This document shows, piece by piece, positions 1 through 11,982 of a stretch of DNA of 64,000 nucleotides. Each line of letters begins with the position of its first letter. Within the stretch, counting starts at the first letter, position 1. The notes beneath the pieces are model-generated. The model was given only the letters and a program-made list of their open reading frames with translations. It searched no databases and was not told the DNA's origin. This stretch comes from Cavia porcellus (Eukaryota; Chordata; Mammalia; Rodentia; Caviidae). The position numbers and the translations under genes were made by a program. The stretch lies in assembly GCF_034190915.1 (NCBI RefSeq), contig NW_026947507.1, positions 26,960,001 through 27,024,000 of the forward strand, read 5' to 3'.

Positions 1-1303
1 TAATTCTTCTTCAAATGGTGGAATAATTGAAGAAGAACTGGTATTTGTTTTTCTTTAAATGTTTGATATATCTGTTCTTGTTTAAATATTTTTAAAGTGA
101 AGCCATAATGTCCTATGATTTAATATGATGGGAGGTTTTTATACTTTTTAAAAATTTTAATCAGTATTTAATTTTATTTTTTAATTAGTTAAGTTTCTTG
201 GTACATTTAAGGTGTGCATAATGACCACGTTCATCATAAGGAATTTGCACCTGTACATGAAATACCTTCGTTCTTTTTCTCTCATTTCTTAACACGCCTT
301 TCAATCTCTCTCCTCTTCTTTGTTTCCAAAAGCTTTTTTTTCATTTATTTCTTATTTTCTCATTTTTCCCCTTCCTTCCTTTCCCTATCTGCCATTCCTA
401 GTTCCTCTTTCCATTTGAACGTTTTCTTCCTAGTCCACAATATCTATTATACATTTTGTTCCTTATTCACACTTCCTATTTTGCACACGAGAAAAATAAA
501 GTAGTATCATTGAATTAGAGACTTTGCCTCCCTTTAGACTGACACTATTTGCTTCATACAGTGTGTGCATTGATACTGGGAACATATATTTTGAATTCTT
601 GCTCATTCCTGTTGAATCAATACCTTTATGATTGACATTCCTTGTCTCTTTTTGTCACTTTTTAAAACTATCCCCTCACTTTATTTGTTTTAAGTGAAGA
701 ATTTAAGACATATGGATTTAAGATGATCATCAAGTATACAATCATTTTGAAATTTGTTGCCCAGTTATATGTTCATTCTTTTTTATTCTTTTCACAGTTT
801 TCCTTTGTACTTAGGTGATTTAATACAATTTTATGCTTTGAAATTTTCTTGCTTTGGTTCTGTTTATTATATATTTTTATGTTTACCATGTGGTTTACAA
901 AAAATATTTAATTGCAGCAACCTATTTTGAAATAATAGCACTTTAACATTTATCATAGAAATAGAGATATACCCACAAAATTGCATTTACACTCCATTTT
1001 CCCCTGAATTATATCTTATTTATTTATCTTTCTATCTTGAAGATGAAATTTCATATCTAATGATGGACATGGACTTCCTCAGGCAGCACTAGTTAAACCC
1101 ATAATTTTAATGTTTGGCATTAATTTTATATCTTTCTAGCTTACCTACCTGGAAACATATGATTCCAATTAATATTTTTAATTGTTTTGCCTCTGAGTCT
1201 TCAAACTAAAGATATGAATACTTTATGTTCCATATTCACAGTATCATAGCATTTTGGATTTGTGTACTTACCCTTACCAGTGAATTTCAGACCCTCTGAT
1301 AGT
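1..1303. other. Upstream intergenic sequence, no recognised feature
   Basis: AT-rich sequence with a pyrimidine-rich stretch around 260-420. No exon-like, RNA-gene or clear repeat signal was recognised. The open reading frame at 214-504 is low-complexity (rich in F, S and L) and reflects the pyrimidine bias rather than a gene. Confidence 0.5.
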
Positions 1304-1400
1304 GTCTTCTTTCTTTTCCTTTTTCTTCCTTTCTTCCTTTCTTTCTTTCTTTTTCTTTTTCTTTCTTTCTTTCTTTTTCTTTCTTTGTTTCTTTCTTTTA
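1304..1400. repeat. (TTTC)n microsatellite-like tract
   Basis: An imperfect tetranucleotide pyrimidine tract (TTTC/TTTTC units) about 95 bp long. The Lys/Arg/Glu-rich minus-strand reading frame across it is a low-complexity artefact. Confidence 0.95.
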
Positions 1401-1531
1401 CTTTGAAGTACTCTGTGTAGCATTTCATCTACAAGTCAAGTGGAGGTATATTTTATTAACTTGTTTTGTCTGGGAATGCTTTATCTCACTATAATTTCAA
1501 TAGGAAAACTTTATTTGTACTCATGGTTGAT

Positions 1532-1534
<3 letters not shown>

Positions 1535-1574
<40 letters not shown>
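1535..1574. repeat. Poly-T run (40 T)
   Basis: An uninterrupted run of 40 T. It could be the A-tail of a minus-strand retroposon, but the sequence on its right was not recognised as a SINE or L1 end. Confidence 0.95.
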
Positions 1575-1577
<3 letters not shown>

Positions 1578-1699
1578 TCAGCCATGAAAACTTCAGCTCA
1601 CACATAGTCCTAAAAGGTGTCCGGTGTGAAGTGAACTGGAACGCTCATTTTTAAAAATTTTATGGTTTAAGAATCATTCATCTTTAAATTATGACTGCT

Positions 1700-2110
1700 T
1701 AATTATAGTTGTCTTGTTGTACAGTTGATTGGGTTTAAATACAAGGGAAGGTTGGCTTCCCGCACCTGGATATGTGTACCGTTTTTGTGATTGACTGTTT
1801 GAATAACTTTCTACACCTTAGCCATTCTCAGATTCATGTAGCACCAACAATCCTAGTATTTGCCCTTTTAATAATGTTCCTAACTTCCCGTAAAAATTCT
1901 TCATTCCTCTTATTTTTTTCTTTTTCTCCTTCAACTATATTTACTCCCATATTGTCTTTTGCTTGCTAATTCTTTTATTTGATCTATTCTTCTATTTTGT
2001 CTTCTTTTGCATTTTTAATTTTGCTTAGTTCACTTTTCAGTTGAAAGATTTCTATCTTATCTTTAAAATTTTTTCAGTGTCTTAGTTAAGTTTTTTTGAG
2101 GGAGTACGAA
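1700..2110 (-). mobile_element. Possible old L1 (L1M) fragment, antisense
   Basis: T-rich sequence with the look of an antisense L1 ORF1/coiled-coil region (repeated TTCTT/ATTTTT motifs, short clauses such as TCACTTTTCAGTTGAAAG). The resemblance is by pattern only and the boundaries are rough. Confidence 0.35.
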
Positions 2111-2419
2111 GTACTGAATTGTTTCTCTGTATTTCTGGAAAGTTACTAAACTTCCTTAAAGCAGCAAACACTGAGAGTTCACACTAGAGAAGAAAAATTT
2201 TGTCTCAATGAGATGGACTTTGATAAGGTCTTTTATGTTTACCTGAATTTGCTTTCTTTTACTGCACTGCATTCTTTGCTTTTGAAAAACTTATGCAGAA
2301 ATGTTCTGTAGATTCATAAGCATCCTTGCAATTCTGTGAAGCTGATTTTCACTTTATGCAAAGATCATTTGTACTGTGGAGTGATGGCAACGTATACTTT
2401 ATTGAGTTGTTTAGGGTAA

Positions 2420-2733
2420 TGTTACAGGTTAGATGTAAAATAGTCTCTCAAAAGTTTCATACCTGAATGTGGACCTGCTTGAGAGTACAGGTCACTGAGG
2501 GCAGCATTTGGAACCGTGCGTTCTTATCCCTAACTCCATCCTTCTTTCTCTGCTTCCTGGCAGCTATGTAGTGAGCAGCTTTCTTCCACCAGATCTTTGT
2601 ACCACGTGGTTTCAACCTTGGGGGTTGGCTTCTATAGACTAAACTCACTAAAACCATGAGCACACATAAATCTCTCCTCAGTTACAGGTATAGGCTATTT
2701 TTTCCCCTACAGTGGAAAAGCTGACTAATACAA
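2420..2733 (+). mobile_element. MaLR-type solo LTR
   Basis: The segment begins TGTTACAGGTTAGATGT and ends with GAAAAGCTGACTAATACA, which matches the start and end layout of ERVL-MaLR LTRs (TG...CA). In the middle are the expected CTCCATCCTTCTTTCTCTGCTTCCTGGCAGC-like region and an ATAAATCTCTCCTCAG-type polyadenylation segment. No internal retroviral sequence is attached, so it looks like a solo LTR. The flanks do not give a convincing 5-bp duplication, consistent with age. Confidence 0.75.
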
Positions 2734-4369
2734 AGAATAAAATATATCACTTAAACCATCAGAACAGAGTTGACATAATGCAATTTTAAACAGGCTCTAA
2801 ACTTCTTAAAAATATTTTTTAACATTACAGTTGTTATATGTAATTTTTCAAAATAGAGGAAAACACAAAATTCAAATTTTATTTTTATTACCTTATAGTC
2901 ATACTTCATAATATAATATTTTTATTTTACTAAAAATGTATTTTAAATACATTTATACATTTGTATGTAATGTACATATTTATTTTAAATACACTTAAAA
3001 ATTTAAATACACATCTAAATACATAAGATGAGCATATGTACATGTTGAAAATAGAGCATTTTTTTAAGTTATTATATAAACTTCACTTACTGATTTCAAG
3101 AAATGTGCAATAAAATGTAAGGCTCTGCTGATGGACAAGTTTGCTCCACAGACCACTTCCTCCTTTTGAAAATTAATAACATTCAAGGTAAATAAGATGT
3201 GTAATACTGCACTTTATTTTAAAACAAAAGAAAAAAGTATAAACTCAAAAGTAAATATGATCTAGAAACATTTGATGTTGTGTTTTAATATACTTTGATT
3301 TTAATGTTATTTCATCTAAGTATTAATAATATTCAGAAGAAACCAATTTACCAGCACAAATACTTGCTTTTCTTTAATAATAATGATTTTCTGACTTCCA
3401 CACATCATGAAATATATGAAAATTACAATTCTAGGAATGTGGACTCTCTTTCAAATTAATATATATGACTAATATTCTAAAATTTAATTTTCAAAATGTT
3501 GGAAATAATTCCATAGTGAGTTTTTTCTCAGAATTTTAATTAAATTTCTTCTACAAGGATTTGGAGATATAACTTCAACAATAATTGAAGTGAGTCATTT
3601 TTATTCATGACCTTTTTGCCACAAAATGGAAAGGGTCAGTGAAAATTTTCAATTATCATGAATCTTAAATTAACTTTAGACTACAACTATTATGTCTGAA
3701 GTGCAGAAAGAAAAATAATTTTTCAAATCGTATTTAGTTCACTTACATAAAACATAGATATTCATTCTGTACTACATATGATTCATTTGATGAGTTGCAT
3801 TTCATTTTAACACCAACTATTTTTGTGAATTTGTAAAGAAAAATAGGGATGTTTGAGTAGAACACTAGATATAGTAAAGTATGAAAATTACAGTTAAAAT
3901 CTATTATAAATAATATCCTATTTCAGGAAATATAATATTTGCTACTTTGGTTCAGAGAGAGTCTTAAACAACACAAAGAGTAAGATTATATCAATTACTA
4001 GCTAGGTTAACCAATCATAACATTTTTTTAAGGTTCTTGGAAAGCAATTCAAAATAAAACACAAATTCTGGTACACTGGCCCTATAACTAACAGATGATC
4101 GATTGTGCTTTGTTTGAGAGGCTAAAGGAATTATCACAGAGTATACCTTCAAATTTTTAGTAAATCAAATTGATTCTTGCAAAACATATTTGCTGAATGC
4201 TTTTGTCACATATTAAAGACTATAATATATGCTGTAATTATCATACTAAACATGACCAAGAAATTTTCTGTCCTTAATGAGCTTATCCTACTGTAGAGAC
4301 ATATTTTGATACCAAATAAATTTATTAGAAAACAAGAAAGTTATGCAATATCCTCATATCTCCCCTTGA
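2734..4369. other. AT-rich intergenic sequence, nothing recognised
   Basis: Very AT-rich, with short periodic AAATACAT-like words around 2940-3020. No coding, RNA or clear repeat signal was seen. Confidence 0.5.
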
Positions 4370-4835
4370 TAAATTAAAAATAAAAGGCAGAATAAAGCCA
4401 AAACCAAATAGAAGAAAATAATAAAGATCAGAAAACACAATTTCTTATCAGACTACCAATATCATTAACATTATGAGTCTTAAATTTCTGTAGAGAAACA
4501 AAAGACTCAGAATAGTCTAAACAACTTTGATGAAGGAACAAAATTAGAGCTCCAACCATCCCCAATCTCATGACTCATCACAGTTACACCAATCATGACA
4601 AAAGGGCATTGATATCAAGATAGACAAACCACCAAAGTATCAATATAAAATCCCAGAAATGATACCCACATAACACACAGTTGATTTCTGGCAAGGATGC
4701 AAAAAAATTATTTGCAGAAATCATTGTGCACTCAATAAATACACTGGAACAACTGGATAGCCACATGCAAAAAACCCAAACCTTATAGCACATCAAAATT
4801 TTCTTAAGACATCCAAAATTCAACTCCAAATGGCT
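4370..4835 (+). mobile_element. L1 fragment (late ORF2), sense
   Basis: Recognised by late-ORF2 landmarks in order: a transposon-typical AGAAAATAATAAAGATCAGAA stretch, ACAACTGGATAGCCACATGC near 4750, then AATTCAACTCCAAATGGCTC at the end. Reading frames are broken throughout. It is 5' and 3' truncated. A related L1 piece in the opposite orientation starts about 100 bp to the right. Confidence 0.75.
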
Positions 4836-4935
4836 CACAGTGAGTTAGTTGAAGCGAAGGCAGGTATGGCCTGAGTTGTTGCTTGATTGAAGTCATTCTC
4901 TCTAACAAAAAACCCATGTTTTTTCCTTATCATAC

Positions 4936-5200
4936 TAATGAAATAATATGAATTTTATACATGCATGATATATTTCACTAATAAGTATGTTCTGAAGGTG
5001 CATCCATTTACCTATAAAAATGTCCAGTTTATCATTCTTTATATAGAAGTACCTTATCTTTTTTATCCATTCCTCAGTCAATGAGCATTTGACTTTTTCT
5101 AAGATCTGGCTTTTATAAACTGTGCTTCTATAAATATAAGTGTACATACATCACTGTGGTATGATGTTTTCAATTCTTTTGGGAAGATACCCATATTTTA
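4936..5200 (-). mobile_element. L1 fragment (3' end of ORF2), antisense
   Basis: The + strand reads as an antisense L1: a TTTTTTATCCATTCCTCAGTC segment, then TCAATGAGCATTTGAC, AAACTGTGCTTCTATAAATA, and finally TTTTGGGAAGATACCCAT. These are the hallmarks of the last part of L1 ORF2 in reverse. It lies next to a sense-orientation L1 piece, so the locus is rearranged or holds two insertions. Confidence 0.75.
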
Positions 5201-6236
5201 AAAAGACCAAAAATACAATTTTCATTAATGGAAACATAAATAAAATAAAGCAAGCTAAGGCAGAGATGGTATTGAAATAGAATTTATAGTGAAAATGATC
5301 AATAAAATTAAAGGAAAGCCAAGAAAATATGATGCTTCAGAAAAATCCATTAGCAAGAAAGGGGACAGCTATGTTAAATTAGAGCAAAGGATAAGACATT
5401 GTACTTGCAAAGATGATCACATTTGTGACAACAGGGTTCAGCATTATAGAGGAAAGCTTGGCTGAAATAGCATGATGGAAGATGAGTTAGTGTAGAAAGG
5501 GGCATCTGAACATCTGTTTGAAGGAGATTTCTCCAAGTGACGAAACAGATAAATTGAGTTGTCGCTGGTGGTGAAAGTGGAGTTGAGGTAATTTGTCTTT
5601 CTGTTAGGTTCATTACTTCTTTTTTGAAAATTAGAAATGGGAAGCTGGGGAGCTGGCAGATTGATAAGTAGCCAAGTAAAGATCCAGCTCAGATGCTGGA
5701 ATGTGATATCATGAAGAGGACCAGATGAAAGAAGATGGATCCTCACAGGCCAGGGAGATGGTGAAAAACAAAGAAGGAAAAAGAAAATGGAGGAAAAAGG
5801 AAAGGAGAGGTGTGGACAAAGGCTGTAGCGAGATGCACTATCATGGAAGCCAATCCTACAGCGTGCAAGGAGCCACTGGAATTCAAGGATGAGTGGTCAT
5901 GGAGAAGCTGGGGATTGGCAAGCCCAAGGGCTTCAGTGGAAGGACATGGTCATGGAGGGGAGCGGCGAAGTGGAGAATGGTGCCAGCATGGAGATCTGCA
6001 CCGGCCGAAGGTGAATGTGTAGAACTTAGTTCTCCCCGTTGGAGTGGATAACAATTCAGAGTCAGGCAGGACAAGCCTGGATCCTGTAGCAGCTTCAGTT
6101 AGTCATTCCTAGCACAGAGAAGATTGGTGAGAATTCTTGGAGTGAGTCCCACTCCTGTTGTGAGATCCAACAGCTAAGCTAAAAGTTTCCCCCGAAGCTA
6201 TCCTAAACCAGTTCCATCTGAACAGCACACAATAAT
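5201..6236. other. Unassigned intergenic sequence, purine-rich in places
   Basis: No repeat family was identified with certainty. 5700-5960 is GA- and G-rich, less AT-rich than its surroundings, and could be the 5' part of the L1 that follows. Small overlapping reading frames on both strands (5374-6074) have no recognisable domains. Confidence 0.4.
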
Positions 6237-7910
6237 GTGGTGAAGATCCACAGTGGTTGGCCAGCTCAGAAGGGAGGGGCCAGCCTACCCACCCCTGCTT
6301 GTACCTCAGTGATCAACAGCAAACTGGGGAAGGTAATAATCCCTAGCCAGCAATTTAATCGTAACCAGTACAGAAAGGGTCTGGGAACTCTACTATACAC
6401 TTGTCTGGAAGAATCCAGAAACATGACAAGAAAAAGTAACAACAGGAAGTCTTCAACCTCCAACCAAATAATACTGGCCCAGGAGAGGTAAACACAGAAG
6501 AGATCAGGGGCAGCACACCTGAAGTATCAGAAACAACATCATCTGACATCAAAAAATGACTTTGTGACATTATAGAAGAACTCAAAACAGAAATATTAAT
6601 TATAGAAGAACTCAAAACAGAATATTAATGAAGTAAAAGATGATATAAGAATATTAATAAAAGAAATGCTAAGAAGACATAGATGGAGGAATGTCAGAAA
6701 AAGAAGGAAACCTTCGAAAAAGAATATTAAAAATATCTGGAATACATGAAATAGAATCAAAGAGATTACCAGGAAATTAAAAATTCCATTGAAAGCTGGC
6801 AAAACTGCTTGAAAGAAACTAAAGATAGACTATAAAAACTTGAAGACAGGCTTGCAATGTGTGCTCATGAAAGGAAAGATCTCTTAAAAATAACAAGGAA
6901 CCAGGAAGTAAAAACACAAAGGCTCGAAGATGAGAAGAGGTTCTATAACTTAAGAATAAAAAATGTGAGTAAAGAAGCAGGGGTAAACACAAATGAAACA
7001 CAAAGGCTATTTACAGAAATAATTAAAGAAGACTTCCCAAGCATAGGAAAAGGAAATGATATTCAGATATATGAGACATATAGAACTCCAGCCAGCTATA
7101 ATTAAAATAGATCTGCACCCAGACATATAATAATCAAGATCCCATAAATTAAACACAAGAAGAGAATACTAAAAGCTGTCTGAGAAAAAAATAAATCACC
7201 TATAAAGGAAACCCATCAAAATCACGACAGACTTCTCAACACAAACCATCAAATCAAGAAGAGCTTGGAGTGAAGTATTCCGAGCCCTGAAAAAAACCCC
7301 AACTGGATTTGATGTACCCTGCAAATCTGTTTCACAAAATTAGTGGAGCAGCAAGATGGTTCCATAGCAAAGAGGAACTCGGGGAGTTCATGACCACCAA
7401 ACCAACCCTACAAAAAAATACTGGATATTCTAGAGAGAGAGAAGAAAAAAACCATGGTTTCAGAAACAGTGGCAAAAAGGCCTCACTGAACAGGGCAAAG
7501 AGGGGAATGAAGGGGAAAAGTAAAAAACCAATGGCAGAAAAATAGCATGGCAGAGATGAGACAGAGAAGGTTGGCTATAATCACTAATGTAGATAGCCTC
7601 AATACACTAACAAAAAGAAACCCAGGCAGAGTGGATCCGGAGATGGGTTCCATCAGGATGCTCTATATAAGAAATATATTCAACCTGAAAGAGGGTTAAT
7701 GGACTGAAACTCAAAGATGAGAAAATAAAGCTCTATGTGACAGGGAACCAGAAAAAAGTGGAGTAGTTCATCCAGCAGCTACAGATAGGTTGGAAAGACA
7801 TAACATGTTTATACAATGGAGAATTACTCAGCTATAAGGAAGGAAAACCTTGAGGCTCTTGTAGGTAAAAGAATACAACTTAAAATGAAGCTCAGGGGTA
7901 AAAAGGATCA
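6237..7910 (+). mobile_element. L1 remnant: ORF1 (coiled coil to C-terminal domain), start of ORF2, 3' end
   Basis: Translation of 6857-7105 gives an ORF1p-like stretch ending in the nucleic-acid-binding-domain pattern EDFPSIGKGNDIQIYETYRT, preceded by Lys/Glu-rich coiled-coil sequence. The segment at 7309-7450 keeps the downstream ORF1 pattern (GEFMTTKPTLQK). From about 7575 the DNA resembles the start of the ORF2 endonuclease (SLNTLT...), and near 7815 a GGAGAATTACTCAGCTATAAGG clause typical of L1 3' regions follows, so most of ORF2 is missing. All frames are broken. A 30-bp direct duplication sits in the coiled-coil part (6571 and 6601). Confidence 0.75.
6571..6630 (+). repeat. Short direct duplication in L1 ORF1 coiled coil
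   Basis: TATAGAAGAACTCAAAACAG occurs at 6571 and again at 6601, a 30-bp period with a one-base difference after the shared block. It adds about ten codons' worth of sequence to the coiled-coil-encoding part of the L1 remnant. Confidence 0.9.
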
Positions 7911-8124
7911 AAACCACTTAGGTAAATAGCAGGCTGGGTCCATAATCTAAAACTAAAGGAGTTAGTTGGATACAAAATGAACAATGTACCCTGTGAAAAT
8001 GAAAGGGAGGAATTTTCTAAAAAGAGAAGGCAGAGGGCATTATTAATCTTGTATCATGATTTGAAACCCACATTGTTCTCATCACTCTATTTAGTTTGGT
8101 TATGTTCTGTTCTAGTCTTTCTAC

Positions 8125-8570
8125 TTGTACTAGATTTGAGGGCACAGACTGCTATTCCAAAAATAGCAGGATATAGTATGGTAACCATCTTTAACTTCCT
8201 ATTAATTTAATCTGAAGCCCTGTATTACTTACACTGTCTCATTATGACTGATTTTATTTGAATCTCTTTTGTTAGATCACTGTCTTGTCTTGATTGATTT
8301 TATTCAAATCTGTTACGTTTGATAGTATGAAGTCTGAGAGTACAGACAACTACCCTAAAGACAGTAAGATTCACTAGGATACCCTTCCTAGTTTGACTAT
8401 TACCTGCCTTTGAAGACTTATATTGTCTCCAATGCTTTATTTTTATTGATTTTGCTCTGTACTATGTTCAATTTCATTGTGCCCGATGATACAGAAAATT
8501 CTATTGAAGACAATAAGAAACATCATAGTAACCACTGGAGATCACCTTGTGTTGTGGTTTAAATCATGTG
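8125..8570. repeat. Degenerate tandem repeat, about three units
   Basis: Three diverged copies of one motif can be aligned by eye: GAGGGCACAGACTGCTATTC (about 8138), GAGAGTACAGACAACTACCC (about 8335) and GATGATACAGAAAATTCTAT (about 8486). Each is followed by an A/G-rich AATAGCAG / GACAGTAAG / GACAATAAG word, and copies 1 and 3 by (A)TAGTA...GTAACCA. Copies 2 and 3 are preceded by a TTGATTTT clause. Spacing is uneven (roughly 200 and 150 bp), so this is an old tandem duplication or a repeat with internal periodicity. Confidence 0.55.
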
Positions 8571-9116
8571 CTATGTCCATCCTTTTGTTTTGAATGACCT
8601 CACTTTGTTTTCTTTCTCATTTGGTCTTATTTTTCCAAAATTTAAAAATTTAAGAAAAGAAAATGAGAACAGCTGTTACATGACTTGGAGCTACTGGAAA
8701 TAATCTTCTGATAGAGTTATGGTATTAAACAGAAATGCAGTAATTGCAGGACTAACGTTCTTGGATGAGAGAGAATGTGAGATTCAAGTGTGTTGATGTA
8801 CATGACGCGGGAACCTGAATTAGAAGCAGTGGTAATGTGATGAGAGAAGGGAGGGTAAGAAGAAAGTAAAAGTGTGGATTCGTGTAATAAAAGAACTGTA
8901 GAAACACCTGTTTGTAATAATGACTTATTCTCAATGAACAACATGAGAGGTATCAGCTGAAAATCCAAAGAAGTGTGGGAGTGTGTGCGGGTCAGCTGTT
9001 GGGTGAAATGGAGATATGAAATAGACCTTCATGAGACTAGAAAGTGAAAAAAAGATTGTCGAAACCAGTTGTCATGCAGTTGATCTTCTGGGCACATATT
9101 TAAAGCATACCCGATC
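8571..9116. other. Intergenic sequence, nothing recognised
   Basis: No gene, RNA or repeat signal recognised. The small minus-strand reading frames at 8717-8968 overlap each other in two frames and show no domain. Confidence 0.5.
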
Positions 9117-9136
9117 AAAAAAAAAAAAAAAAAAAA
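9117..9136. repeat. Poly-A run (20 A)
   Basis: An uninterrupted run of 20 A. No SINE body was recognised directly upstream. Confidence 0.95.
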
Positions 9137-9473
9137 CAATCTCACTTTCGTGTTTTCTGTATTCATTATCTGTTGATAATAACATTTTCTCACTTGTGTT
9201 TCGGTCATGTACTTACTATATTCAGATGAGCACAGTAAAATGTGAATTTCATGATAACTAAATTACTTAATAATAGGTATTAATATAATCATTAAGGCTT
9301 ACACTTTTAATGGCTTAGGAGCTGTTCGCTTCATTGTTGTTAATATCCACAAAATAAATACATTCTCATTCCAAGAAGAACATTGACTTATTATAGGCCA
9401 GAATGATGTCCTTTACCGCATTTTAAGACATAATGCTTAGGATTTTGAAAAACTTGCTCCATTCATTTAGAAT

Positions 9474-9541
<68 letters not shown>

Positions 9542-9583
9542 TCTTTCTCCTTTTCCCCTCTCCTTCTCTCCCTCTCTCTTTCT
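9474..9583. repeat. (CT)n microsatellite
   Basis: A CT dinucleotide tract with occasional TTT and GT interruptions, grading into a C/T-rich tail. It lies about 0.8 kb upstream of the ANXA10 start-codon exon. The S/L-repeat reading frame across it is an artefact. Confidence 0.95.
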
Positions 9584-10030
9584 TAGGTATTGCTTTGGTG
9601 CTCCAATACTGTTTGAAACTTAATTATTTTCAAACATGATCTGAAAGTGTCTGTACTTCTGTTTACATGTCAATCCTTTTCAAGCGACTTTAAGATCAAG
9701 AAAATTGGACATTGGCATTATTATTAAATTTATTTTAAAATGTTTCCTAAAGATAGAATACAATAAAATATTAGTATAATATACTTGAAAAAAATAAAAT
9801 GTGAAAAATAATGACACACATAATATACTCCTTGAAATACTTTTATCGCTAAAGAATCACTTATGTTCTAAAAATGTCATGTTTTCATAAAAAACCAGAT
9901 ATACAATATGGTAGTTGAACTATTTAGAGAATAATATCAGTGTGCCCAAAATCTAATAATGTAACATATAAAACTAGAGCTGAACCGCCCATAGGACTCT
10001 GTGTTTTAACAATAATTAATCAGAAAATAA
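9584..10030. other. Intergenic sequence upstream of the ANXA10 promoter, nothing recognised
   Basis: AT-rich, with no recognised repeat or gene. Confidence 0.5.
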
Positions 10031-10073
10031 ATCATTAACTTTGTGGTTAATCAACTTACCTTTCCATGAGTCA
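10031..10073 (+). promoter_or_regulatory. Candidate ANXA10 upstream regulatory cluster (HNF1-like half-sites, AP-1)
   Basis: Three factor-like motifs occur within 45 bp, about 330-370 bp before the ANXA10 ATG: ATCATTAAC (10031-10039, an HNF1-like half-site on the - strand), GGTTAATCAAC (10045-10055, HNF1-like) and a perfect AP-1 consensus TGAGTCA (10067-10073). A TGATAA GATA-type motif follows at 10203. No convincing TATA box was seen. ANXA10 is known as a stomach-enriched gene, so HNF1/GATA sites would fit, but function here is inference. Confidence 0.3.
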
Positions 10074-10402
10074 TTAGCCTTTTCAAAAGGTTACACTTCT
10101 TTCGCTGTTGGCTAATTTATAATTCTCAAATCACACACAACTATGTTTTAAGCTAATGGTTCTATTTATTTTGTGCAGTAATTCTGCCTATTTACCTATG
10201 ATTGATAACTAAGTATGAATACTGTACCTTGAGTCATGTTGTATCTAGAAGTGACCCTCCCTTTTCTAACCTGAGAAGCAGACATATTTCACTTTGACTG
10301 AACAGCGAACCTCAATTTTTTCTCACCCCGAAGTGAAATAACTCTATTGGCCATTCAAAGAAAATCTGGTGATCTACATTGAATTTACTCCTTTCCATCA
10401 AA

Positions 10403-10420
10403 ATGTTTTGTGGGGACTAT
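10403..10420 (+). CDS. ANXA10: ANXA10 coding exon 1 (start codon, 6 codons)
   Basis: Six codons, MFCGDY, followed at once by a consensus splice donor GTAAGT at 10421. The protein sequence is the known short N-terminal tail of annexin A10, and the next exon continues it directly with VQGTIFPAP. The ATG lies in the context ATCAAAATGT. The 5' UTR must lie just upstream, plausibly from about 10240, because the sequence there is unique and CT/AC-mixed. The transcription start cannot be fixed from sequence. The exon is too short for an ORF caller and is recognisable only by homology and the donor site. Confidence 0.93.
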
Positions 10421-11982
10421 GTAAGTACAATGGTTACTTTAGTCAATTTTTCCAGGTTTTTGAGATTTGACTATTATTCATAAAATTTCTTTTGTGTTAC
10501 TTGACATTTTCAACAGAAATTTTTGGTGATTTGATTTGTTTTCATTAAATTTTCAATTAGTAGATGTTCAAGCTAACTATTAAATGCAGTTAATATTAGT
10601 TTTAATTTGGTGTGAATATATTTTTTATTTCTTTGAGTAAACGTATTTGGAAATAATTTTTATATTTTGTGTACTATATATTATTACAATAATACTTATG
10701 TCAATTTACCAAAAAGAAACATACAATATTCAAATTATATTTCAAAAATTATTAAATGTTACAACAAATGTTTTTAAAATGTATTTGTTAGGCTTCGAGA
10801 GCTGATAAAAAATGGAGGTTAATGAGTTGTATTTAAATACAACTAAAAATTCAATGCAAGAATTTTTCAAGTGTATTCTCAGCAAGTATAGAGTAAAATT
10901 ATTTTAAATAATCAATATCATTATATTCTAAAGTAACTTTCTGTAAAAGATATACAGTCCAAGTAATAGAACTTTGGGTCTTTTAGAGACCATATTTATG
11001 GTTTACCTCTTTAGCCTCTATTTTGTAACTGGTGTCCACAAGTAAAAGACAAGCTCTTCCACAGGCAAAAGTTTCTCATTACATACTATAGATTATTACT
11101 GACTGGGTTCTTTGTTAAAAATAGATTCCTACATCCTCATTCATGATAATTGAACAGGCCTATTTGGTAGAAATGCATTGCAATTTTTTTGAGAACCATT
11201 TGAAGTAATTTATTCCTGCTAATTACAAAATATTAATTATTAAATATATATCAAGCAATAAGCAAGAATCAAAGAAAAGCATTTATAATTTTCTTAAAAA
11301 TAAACATATGTAATATTACCTTTTAATTTTATTTTATGTAAAAAAAACCAAAATTTTATGGCACAATAATGTGAGACTAACAATAGTTATACATTACATG
11401 TTGTTATCTATAAAGTAGTTGCTCAGAATATAAAACATGGGCATAAAACTTTTGATAATCAATATTAATACAAATTTTCTTTTTTAATGAACTAAAATAC
11501 ACTAATAGTACAACTGACTTGCATTTTTTTCCCATTTTCATACTGTACCTACTTTCTAGAATTACTCTGATTGTTTTAGAAAAATTGTAGATTTAGTCAT
11601 GGGTTTAATCAATGGGTCATCTCATTTATGCATAGCAGCATTTTATTTAATCCAGATTCCTATATATAATTATATGCATTCTTTTGGTTATGCAGCTGAC
11701 TTTAAACTTAGTTCCCTTTCCATGCTTTTGACAATTTTCCATACCTCTATCACATTTATTTATTTATGTACAAAAATGTTAGTCACATGAATATTAAAAA
11801 CAACATATACATTGATATCACACATCTATATGTTCCACATCTAAAATAACATTATTGATTGTACATAAAATAAACAAATATAATTTCTGGGTAGCTACTC
11901 AAGAAAGATTCTGCATTTCCATTTGAATTTGCAGATCTTATCATCTAATGCTCAAAAAAGATATTTTATAAGAGCATCATTT
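10421..11982 (+). other. ANXA10 intron 1, first part: nothing else recognised
   Basis: AT-rich intronic sequence without a recognised repeat or RNA gene. The reading frame at 11599-11790 has no recognisable domain. Confidence 0.5.

Noticed and set aside
1201..1428. Lys/Arg/Glu-rich 75-codon frame
   Set aside because: A translation of the (TTTC)n tract on the opposite strand, not a gene.
9433..9639. Ser/Leu-repeat 68-codon frame
   Set aside because: A translation of the (CT)n microsatellite.
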